Positions 16,558 to 21,585 of a DNA stretch of 21,585 nucleotides are shown here, piece by piece. The first letter of the stretch is position 1; every line of letters begins with the position of its first letter. The stretch is taken from positions 1 through 21,585 of the forward strand of contig PUMG01000286.1 of assembly GCA_003551265.1 (NCBI GenBank). Reading direction: 5' to 3'. The stretch is from Halovenus sp. (lineage in GTDB: Archaea; Halobacteriota; Halobacteria; Halobacteriales; Haloarculaceae). The notes under the pieces were generated by a model. It was given only the letters and a program-made list of their open reading frames with translations, made no database searches and had not been told where the DNA came from. The translations under genes and the position numbers were made by a program.

Positions 16558-18789
16558 ATGGGTCAGTCCGAACTCGGGGACTACGGCGGTGGCAGCCGGG
16601 ACGACCACCGGCCAAAAGCGGCGGAAGCAGCAGCGGTCGCTGGAAACGGTACCCAGCAGGTAACTGTCGACACCGACGACAGACGCTTCCCGCCTGTCGA
16701 CGAACGCGTCGAACTCGCTGTTATGCAGGTCGATTACACTGTCGAGGGGAGTGGCAACGACGAGTATCCCGTGGTGAACGTCTTTGGTCGCACCGCGGCG
16801 AACGACCTCGTCCACGTTCGTGTCCACGAGTTCAGGCCGTACTTCTATGCGCCTGCAGAGAGCGTCACTGAGGGTCGACTGATGGAGTACGACCGCATCA
16901 CTGGCTGGGAGAAAACCGATGCGGATGGCGACCCCTACGAGTCGATTCGAGGCGAACGACTCGTGAAGATATTTGGCCAGACGCCCAGAGACGTGGGCCA
17001 GATTCGTGACGACTTCGACCACTACGAGGCCGACATCCTCTTTCCCAACCGGTTTCTCATCGACAAAGACGTCACCAGCGGCATCCGGGTTCCGAAACGC
17101 ACCGTCGACGACGGAACCGACCGGCTCACACTCCGGGTCCACCACCAGGAAGTCACACCTGTCGAGGTCGACGCTGACCCCCGCGTGAACACATTCGACA
17201 TCGAGGTCGACGACCGCTCTGGCTTTCCGGAAGAGGGCGAGGAGCAGATCATCTGTATCGCCAGCCACGACTCCTACGATGACGAATACATTCTCTGGCT
17301 CTACGAGGCACCGGGTGGGGAGCGTGCACCGGACCGCCTCGACGACTACGAGCCAATCGAAACGGAACGCCGCCAGGACGGAGAGGGCGAAACCGAACTG
17401 AGCGTCGATATTCGCCGGTATGGGACGGAAGAGGAGATGCTCGAACAGTTCCTCGACTACCTCGAAGCGACCGACCCGGACGTCACGACTGGCTGGAACT
17501 TCGACGATTTCGACGCCCCGTACCTCATCGACCGACTGGAGCGTCTCGACGGCACGACCGAGCGCAACCTCGATTACAACCGGCTCTCGCGTGTGAACGA
17601 GGTCTGGACGAGCAACTGGGGCGGTCCCGACATCAAGGGACGGGTGGTGTTCGACCTGCTGTACGCCTACCAGCGCACGAAGTTCACCGAACTCGACTCC
17701 TACCGACTGGACAACGTCGGTGAACGCGAACTCGGGGTTGGAAAGGAGCGCTACCCCGGCGACATCGGTGACCTCTGGGAGCAAGACCCCGAGCGCCTGC
17801 TGGAGTACAACCTCCGTGACGTCGAGCTGTGTGTCGAACTCGACCGTGAACAGGACATCATCGCCTTCTGGAACGAGGTTCGCCAGTTCGTCGGCTGTAA
17901 ACTCGAAGACGCCACCACGCCCGGCGACGCCGTCGACATGTACGTCCTCCACAACCTCCACGAGCAGTATGCACTGCCATCGAAAGGGCAACAGGATGCA
18001 GAGGAGTACGAGGGTGGGGCCGTCTTCGACCCGATTACCGGTGTTCGAGAAAATGTCAGTGTACTTGACCTAAAGAGTTTGTATCCAATGTGCATGGTGA
18101 CGATAAACGCCTCACCAGAGACAAAAGTAGACCCCGAAAAGTACGATGGAGAAACATATCGGGCACCCAATGGAACACGCTTTCGGAAGGAACCCGACGG
18201 TGTCATCAGGACGATGGTTGACGACCTTCTGACAGAACGTGAAAAGAAGAAATCCCAAAGAAGCTCTCATGAGCCCAAAACGCCAGAATATGAGCAATAC
18301 GACAGACAGCAACAAGCTGTAAAGGTAATTATGAATTCTTTGTATGGTGTTCTTGGGTGGACTAGATTCCGCCTCTATGACCGAGAAATGGGAGCAGCAG
18401 TGACTGCAACTGGCAGAGATGTGATAAAATACACTGAGAAGGTGGTCAACGACAGTGGTTACGAGGTCATTTATGGAGATACCGATTCTGTCATGTTGGA
18501 AATCGGTAATGTAGATGAGGCTGATGAATACACTGGAAGATTTCGCTTGTCCACACTTCAAGAAAAATATCCGGAGATGAGTGAGGAGGAACTTGAAACA
18601 CTCGCTGTCATTGTCGAGAAAGGGTTTGAACTCGAAGGAGTGATTAACGACTCGTACAATAAATTCGCAAGAGAGCAACTTAATGCTACCACACATCGGT
18701 TCGAAATTGAATTCGAAAAGCTGTACCGCCGATTCTTCCAGGCCGGTACAAAAAAGCGTTATGCGGGTTCAAAAATCTGGATGAGGTGA
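16558..18789 (+). CDS. polB: Family B DNA polymerase, N-terminal part: exonuclease, palm and fingers (gene split)
   Basis: These 743 codons contain everything up to the palm-thumb junction. Exo I is FDIEVD (Asp214, Glu216), Exo II NFDDFD (from about residue 314, Asp316) and Exo III YNLRD (Tyr417, Asp421). Motif A is LDLKSLYP (Asp504), motif B KVIMNSLYG (Lys589), motif C YGDTDS (Asp641, Asp643), and KKRYAG spans 732-737. The frame then stops at tandem TGA-TAA (18787-18792) where the thumb should begin. The thumb is encoded by the next ORF in another frame. Deleting 92 nt (for example 18784-18875) rejoins SKIWM to GDEFPG in frame. From about 18045 onward GC drops to near 42% (25/60 in each of three blocks, against 36/60 and 39/60 upstream). 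No intein is present at motifs A, B or C. Confidence 0.93.
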   Translation: MGQSELGDYGGGSRDDHRPKAAEAAAVAGNGTQQVTVDTDDRRFPPVDERVELAVMQVDYTVEGSGNDEYPVVNVFGRTAANDLVHVRVHEFRPYFYAPAESVTEGRLMEYDRITGWEKTDADGDPYESIRGERLVKIFGQTPRDVGQIRDDFDHYEADILFPNRFLIDKDVTSGIRVPKRTVDDGTDRLTLRVHHQEVTPVEVDADPRVNTFDIEVDDRSGFPEEGEEQIICIASHDSYDDEYILWLYEAPGGERAPDRLDDYEPIETERRQDGEGETELSVDIRRYGTEEEMLEQFLDYLEATDPDVTTGWNFDDFDAPYLIDRLERLDGTTERNLDYNRLSRVNEVWTSNWGGPDIKGRVVFDLLYAYQRTKFTELDSYRLDNVGERELGVGKERYPGDIGDLWEQDPERLLEYNLRDVELCVELDREQDIIAFWNEVRQFVGCKLEDATTPGDAVDMYVLHNLHEQYALPSKGQQDAEEYEGGAVFDPITGVRENVSVLDLKSLYPMCMVTINASPETKVDPEKYDGETYRAPNGTRFRKEPDGVIRTMVDDLLTEREKKKSQRSSHEPKTPEYEQYDRQQQAVKVIMNSLYGVLGWTRFRLYDREMGAAVTATGRDVIKYTEKVVNDSGYEVIYGDTDSVMLEIGNVDEADEYTGRFRLSTLQEKYPEMSEEELETLAVIVEKGFELEGVINDSYNKFAREQLNATTHRFEIEFEKLYRRFFQAGTKKRYAGSKIWMR
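18780..18783. repeat. Left GATG copy flanking the polB insertion
   Basis: GATG here and GATG at 18872-18875 bracket 88 nt. Removing one copy plus the 88 nt restores the polB frame, so the pair behaves like a 4-bp target-site duplication, although four bases can also match by chance. Confidence 0.55.
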
Positions 18790-18820
18790 TAATTATATGC
18801 TTGTCTTTCCTGTTAGTGGC

Positions 18821-18829
18821 TATAAAAAG
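18821..18829 (+). promoter_or_regulatory. TATA-like box inside the polB insertion
   Basis: TATAAAAAG would place a transcription start about 25 nt downstream, near 18850. That gives a leader of about 20 nt holding the GGAGGTG ribosome site before the thumb ORF. Confidence 0.4.
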
Positions 18830-18858
18830 GAACTATGGAATCAACGACAGAAGTTCCT

Positions 18859-18865
18859 GGAGGTG
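18859..18865 (+). promoter_or_regulatory. Strong Shine-Dalgarno before the polB thumb ORF
   Basis: GGAGGTG matches the 3' end of haloarchaeal 16S rRNA and ends 4 nt before ATG 18870 (7 nt before ATG 18873). It belongs to the insertion, not to ancestral polB, and fixes the thumb start. Confidence 0.7.
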
Positions 18866-18869
18866 TTGA

Positions 18870-19496
18870 ATGATGGGTGATGAGTTCCCTGGGGTGTTTT
18901 TGAGCCCACCCGAAATCGACATCACGGGCTTCGAGTACCAGCGCTCGGATATCGCGCCCATCACCAAGCAAGTCCAGAAGGACGTCATCGAGATGATCGT
19001 CACGGGCGAGGACCTGGAAGATATCAAGGAGTACGTCCACGACGTCATAGAGGAGTTCCAGCAGGGCGACGCCGACCTGGAAACCATCGCCATTCCGGGC
19101 GGTATCGGCAAGCGACTGGACAACTACGCGACGGACACCGCACACGTCCGCGGCGCGAAGTACGCGAACAGAGTGCTCGGCACGAACTTTCAGCGCGGGT
19201 CGAAACCGAGACGACTCTACATCGACCGTGTCCACGCCGACTTCTTCGAGCGAATCGAAGCCGAACACGGAGAGGAGTTACAGACCGACCCTGTCTATCA
19301 GGAGTTCAAACGCGACCCCGACGTTATCTGTTTCGAGTACGCAGACCAGGTGCCCGAGGAGTTCGAGGTCGACTGGGAGAAGATGCTCGATAAGACCCTC
19401 AAGGGACCCATCGAGCGCATCCTCGAAGCACTCGGTATCTCCTGGGACGAGGTCAAATCCGGACAGGAACAGACCGGTCTCGGCAGTTTCATGTGA
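18870..19496 (+). CDS. polB: Family B DNA polymerase, C-terminal thumb part (gene split)
   Basis: These 208 codons begin MMGDEFPGVFLSPPE and continue as typical haloarchaeal PolB thumb: IDITGFEYQRSDIAPITK, GIGKRLDNY, RGAKYANRVLGTNFQRGSKPRRLY, FKRDPDVICFEYADQ. The C-terminus QTGLGSFM fits a PCNA-binding (PIP) peptide, QxxLxxF-hydrophobic. Without this piece the polymerase core would lose its thumb and its clamp contact. The frame differs from the upstream ORF (shift of 92 nt, 2 mod 3), and a TGA stands just before the ATG. The second ATG is also the ancestral codon of the uninterrupted gene. GC is host-like after about 18910. It is either a separately translated subunit or the tail of a dead gene. 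Confidence 0.85.
   Translation: MMGDEFPGVFLSPPEIDITGFEYQRSDIAPITKQVQKDVIEMIVTGEDLEDIKEYVHDVIEEFQQGDADLETIAIPGGIGKRLDNYATDTAHVRGAKYANRVLGTNFQRGSKPRRLYIDRVHADFFERIEAEHGEELQTDPVYQEFKRDPDVICFEYADQVPEEFEVDWEKMLDKTLKGPIERILEALGISWDEVKSGQEQTGLGSFM
18872..18875. repeat. Right GATG copy flanking the polB insertion
   Basis: This pairs with GATG at 18780-18783. The wider contexts GATGAGGTGAT (18780-18790) and GATGGGTGAT (18872-18881) are also alike, so slippage between them is an alternative to target-site duplication. Confidence 0.55.
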
Positions 19497-19808
19497 CTGT
19501 TGGTCGGAAACTCTGGCGGAATTTCTACCCGGCAGTCTGGGAGGACGTTTCTGCTGTGTCCGAACACTCATCACGGGACATCCGTCCCACTCTTCGTGTT
19601 CTCTGTGGTCGTCTCTTTCAGGTTCGGTGCTGCTGACAGTTATCGACATCCGAAACTGTGCGCCTCTCCCACAAACTCAAACTCTACAAGATTTAATTTA
19701 TAGTTTCCCATTCAACAACATTGCTTTTTGAAACGGAAATCTGGGGGCTGGAATACGAAAGCATTATGAGTCTCACAGCCGTCTTTTCGGTTGACCTAAG
19801 AACCAACT
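19497..19808. other. Intergenic region between polB and sufC
   Basis: There is no convincing gene in these 312 nt. The first half is mixed pyrimidine-rich sequence; the second half (from about 19680) is AT-rich, with ATTTAATTTATAG near 19690 and GCATTATGA at 19761-19769 as TATA candidates for sufC. The last 25 nt hold the inverted repeat at 19786-19799. A 67-codon frame at 19500-19703 has no start signal and unlikely composition. Confidence 0.6.
19786..19799. promoter_or_regulatory. Candidate metal-regulator operator upstream of sufC
   Basis: TTCGG-TTGA-CCTAA is an inverted repeat with one mismatch per arm pair. It resembles the TTAGG-N4-CCTAA half-sites bound by DtxR-family metalloregulators, which include the haloarchaeal Idr and SirR proteins. 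It ends 9 nt before the sufC ATG, in the expected leader or start region, so a bound repressor could block transcription. Confidence 0.35.
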
Positions 19809-20720
19809 ATGGCAGTACTCAAAATCGACAACTTGCACGCGGAGGTAGCAGAGGACGGTGGTGAAACCATTCTTCGTGGTGTCGACCTCGAGGTCGAACG
19901 CGGCGACATCCACGCTCTGATGGGTCCGAACGGGAGCGGAAAGTCGACGCTCGCGAAGATTATCGCTGGCCACCCGGCGTACGAGGTGACCGACGGAAGC
20001 GTCACGCTCGTTCTCGAGGGTGACGAGTTCGACGAGGAGATTCCCGATGATATGCGAGAATGGGACCTGCTCGACCTCGAACCGAACGAGCGGGCCGCTC
20101 TCGGCATCTTCCTCGGGTTCCAGTATCCGGCTGAAATCGAGGGCGTTACGATGGTGAACTTCCTCAGAACGGCGCTGAACGCCAAGCTCGAAGAGCGCGA
20201 AGAACTCTTCGAGGACGACGACGGCGACGATGGCGACGACGAGGAAGAAGACGTCGGCTACGAGACCTCACCGATGGAAGGTCCCGTCGACGATGGCGAC
20301 GTTGGTGTTGCGGAGTTCCAGGAGATTCTCCAGGAGAAGATGGCGCTGTTGGACATGGACGAGTCCTTCGCCAGCCGATACCTGAACGCCGGGTTCTCGG
20401 GTGGGGAGAAAAAACAGAACGAGGTGTTGCAGGCCGCGATTCTCGAACCGGATATTGCAGTTCTCGACGAGATCGACTCCGGGCTGGACATCGACCGCCT
20501 GCAGGACGTCTCAGACGGAATCAACGCCCTGCGTGACGAGCAAGGTGCCGGTATCTTGCAGATCACACACTACCAGCGCATCCTCGATTACGTCGAGCCA
20601 GACCACGTCCACGTGATGCTCGACGGCAAAATCGCAAAAAGCGGCGGCCCAGAACTGGCTCACCAGCTCGAAGACGAGGGCTACGACTGGGTCCGCGACG
20701 AAGTCTACGAGACGGCCTAA
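19809..20720 (+). CDS. sufC: Fe-S cluster assembly ATPase SufC
   Basis: This 303-residue ABC-type ATPase has Walker A GPNGSGKST (39-47), the Q-loop in GFQYPAEIEGV, the signature SGGEKK (197-202) and Walker B IAVLDEIDSGLDID (216-229). GAGILQITHYQRIL carries the switch His. SufC powers the SufBCD scaffold that builds iron-sulfur clusters in the cytoplasm. It is longer than bacterial SufC because of an acidic insertion at about residues 131-167, containing DDDGDDGDDEEED, between the Q-loop and the signature helix region. sufB starts 15 nt downstream, giving the usual sufCB order. Confidence 0.96.
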   Translation: MAVLKIDNLHAEVAEDGGETILRGVDLEVERGDIHALMGPNGSGKSTLAKIIAGHPAYEVTDGSVTLVLEGDEFDEEIPDDMREWDLLDLEPNERAALGIFLGFQYPAEIEGVTMVNFLRTALNAKLEEREELFEDDDGDDGDDEEEDVGYETSPMEGPVDDGDVGVAEFQEILQEKMALLDMDESFASRYLNAGFSGGEKKQNEVLQAAILEPDIAVLDEIDSGLDIDRLQDVSDGINALRDEQGAGILQITHYQRILDYVEPDHVHVMLDGKIAKSGGPELAHQLEDEGYDWVRDEVYETA

Positions 20721-20735
20721 TACAGTGATACACAC

Positions 20736-21585
20736 ATGAGTTCAGAAGACCACCTGAAAGAGACGAACACGGAGGCGCGCTTCGAGTTCAAAAAGGAGCA
20801 GAAGGCGGCGTTCAAAACAGAGAAGGGGCTGACGGAGGAGACGATTCGGCTGATTTCGGAGGACAAAGGCGAGCCGGAGTGGATGCTCCAGCGGCGGCTG
20901 CGGGCGTTGAAGCTGTGGCACGAGATGCCGATGCCGACGGACTGGCCGGGTCAGCCGGACCTTTCGGAGGTAGACATCGACGAGATTGTGCCGTACATCC
21001 GGCCGGATACGGACGTCCGTGGCGGGGTCGACGACTGGGAGGAACTCCCCGAGGAGATAAAGGACACGTTCGACAAACTGGGGATTCCGGAGGCGGAGAA
21101 GAACGCACTCTCGGGCGTGGGTGCACAGTACGAGTCGGAGATCGTCTACCAGAACATGCAACAGCAGTGGGAGGAGAAGGGAGTGATCTTCATGAACATG
21201 GACCAGGCGGTCCAGGAACATCCCGAGATTGTCAAGGAGTACTTCATGACCTCCTGTGTGCCTCCAAGCGACAACAAGTTCGCCGCACTGCACGGTGCAA
21301 TCTGGTCGGGCGGGTCGTTCGTGTACGTGCCCGAGGACACGGTGGTGGAGATGCCCGTCCAGGCGTACTTCCGGATGAACTCCGAAGGGATGGGTCAGTT
21401 CGAGCACACGCTCATCATCGCTGAACCCAACAGTGAAGTGCACTACATCGAGGGGTGTTCAGCGCCGAAGTACTCGGCGTTCAACCTGCACTCGGGCGGG
21501 GTGGAAGTGTTCGTGGGTGAGGGTGCGCACGTGCAGTACTCGACGGTGCAGAACTGGTCGCGGAACACGTACAACCTGAACACGA
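20736..21585 (+). CDS. sufB: Fe-S cluster assembly scaffold SufB, N-terminal part (cut by window edge)
   Basis: From ATG 20736 the frame is open for 283 codons to the window end. It begins MSSEDHLKETNTEARFEF and includes KGEPEWMLQRRLRALK, YESEIVYQN, GVIFMNMDQAVQEHPEIVKEYFM, AALHGAIWSGGSFVYVP, FEHTLIIAEPNSEVHYIEGCSAPKY and VQNWSRNTYNLNT. These are the N-terminal helical region and the start of the beta-helix core of SufB. SufB is the scaffold subunit on which clusters form, working with SufC and SufD. The start was chosen because it lies 15 nt after sufC and gives the standard N-terminus. The C-terminal part and any intein there are outside the window. Confidence 0.95.
   Translation, partial: MSSEDHLKETNTEARFEFKKEQKAAFKTEKGLTEETIRLISEDKGEPEWMLQRRLRALKLWHEMPMPTDWPGQPDLSEVDIDEIVPYIRPDTDVRGGVDDWEELPEEIKDTFDKLGIPEAEKNALSGVGAQYESEIVYQNMQQQWEEKGVIFMNMDQAVQEHPEIVKEYFMTSCVPPSDNKFAALHGAIWSGGSFVYVPEDTVVEMPVQAYFRMNSEGMGQFEHTLIIAEPNSEVHYIEGCSAPKYSAFNLHSGGVEVFVGEGAHVQYSTVQNWSRNTYNLNT

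Larger units (their letters stand above)
18784..18871. mobile_element. 88-bp insertion splitting polB (origin unknown)
   Basis: The segment between the two GATG copies has 33 G+C of 88. In order it holds tandem stops for the upstream frame (TGA 18787, TAA 18790), TATAAAAAG (18821-18829), a 7-bp inverted repeat AGGAACT (18828-18834)/AGTTCCT (18852-18858) and GGAGGTG (18859-18865). It has no recognisable terminal inverted repeats or transposase. The mobile-element class is an inference from the precise frame restoration and flanking repeat; it could also be the scar of a larger element. Confidence 0.5.
18045..18910. other. Low-GC patch covering the polymerase catalytic core
   Basis: Hand counts give 25/60 G+C at 18241-18300, 18421-18480 and 18541-18600, against 36/60 and 39/60 at 17521-17640 and 34/60 at 18961-19020. 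Codons rare elsewhere in the window (AGA, ATA, CTA, TTG, AAA) become common. The left edge is abrupt, just before motif A, and the right edge is just before the conserved IDITGFEYQ of the thumb. Protein motifs remain intact, so this is coding DNA of different origin rather than decayed sequence. Edges are accurate to about 20 nt. Confidence 0.8.

Noticed and set aside
15934..17991. Long minus-strand open frame of 685 codons opposite the NTPase and polB
   Set aside because: It is antisense to two well-supported genes. Long antisense frames are common in GC-rich haloarchaeal DNA, and the translation has no domain pattern.
18112..18696. Minus-strand 194-codon frame in the low-GC patch, hydrophobic in translation
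   Set aside because: The plus strand here encodes intact polymerase motifs, and the minus frame's hydrophobic Cys/Phe-rich translation is a by-product of the complement.
18835..18873. Twelve-codon micro-ORF MESTTEVPGGVE whose stop overlaps the thumb ATG (ATGA), suggesting translational coupling
   Set aside because: Its ATG lies only about 6 nt after the TATA-like box, so a transcript from that box would start downstream of it. It could matter only on a read-through polB mRNA.
18784..18875. The 92 nt in polB as an archaeal bulge-helix-bulge intron removed by RNA splicing
   Set aside because: All five possible junction registers within the GATG repeat were tested. In none can the four exon nucleotides before the bulge pair with the four nucleotides near the intron's 3' end, so no canonical BHB motif forms.
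18797..18880. Twenty-seven-codon ORF starting MLVFPVSGYKKELWN inside the polB insertion
   Set aside because: It has no ribosome site or recognisable family, and its end overlaps the thumb start. It is too short to support as a gene.
18740..18910. Split intein or intein remnant as the cause of the polB break
   Set aside because: No intein start (Cys/Ser with splicing block A) follows the N-part, no terminal HN precedes the C-part, and the break is not at a known PolB intein site (motif A, B or C).

Overview
This window is haloarchaeal chromosome. The genes are tightly packed, GC-rich (hand-counted blocks of polB exonuclease coding sequence give 36/60 and 39/60 G+C) and encode acidic proteins. 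Several starts look leaderless, with a TATA box about 25-30 nt before the ATG. Families typical of Halobacteria are present: CarS, RbkR, DUF7344, bacterio-opsin-activator (HTH-10) regulators and the SufCB pair. Most genes are core housekeeping genes.

Layout. Positions 1-102 (minus) hold the start of carS (archaeal lipid synthesis), divergent from a DUF502 membrane protein (206-991). An overlapping riboflavin pair follows, rbkR-ribB (1166-2528), then a branched-chain aminotransferase (2609-3538). Next come a copper-type P1B ATPase with an extra N-terminal cysteine cluster (3657-6194), an Eis-like acetyltransferase and a NUDIX hydrolase (6350-8167), and RNase HII (8258-8893). A regulatory block covers 8940-12883: a DUF7344 protein (minus), a large HTH/PAS/GAF/HTH-10 sensor-regulator (plus) and a small HTH-10 regulator (minus). 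Then come a Nif3-like protein, a phosphoribosyltransferase-HAD fusion, a PflX-like radical SAM protein and a THEP1-type NTPase (13020-16491). The window ends with family B DNA polymerase (16558-19496), sufC, and sufB running off the end.

The most unusual locus is polB. The replicative polymerase is broken into two reading frames, exonuclease-palm-fingers (743 codons) and thumb (208 codons). The cause appears to be a short low-GC insertion at 18784-18871 flanked by a 4-bp GATG repeat; removing 92 nt rejoins the two frames exactly. The insertion supplies tandem stop codons, a TATA-like box and a strong Shine-Dalgarno sequence placed just before the thumb ORF, so the polymerase may be made as two polypeptides. 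The break lies at the 3' end of a roughly 860-bp patch of much lower GC (about 42%) covering the polymerase catalytic motifs A, B, C and KKRY, while the flanking exonuclease and thumb regions have host-like composition. This points to a mosaic, recently exchanged polymerase core, or to an assembly chimera, which must be excluded first.

Other points of interest are a nested 82-nt inverted repeat after the copper ATPase, a PRTase-HAD fusion with no pathway neighbours, candidate operators at rbkR and sufC, and a strong hairpin between the two convergent HTH-10 genes.
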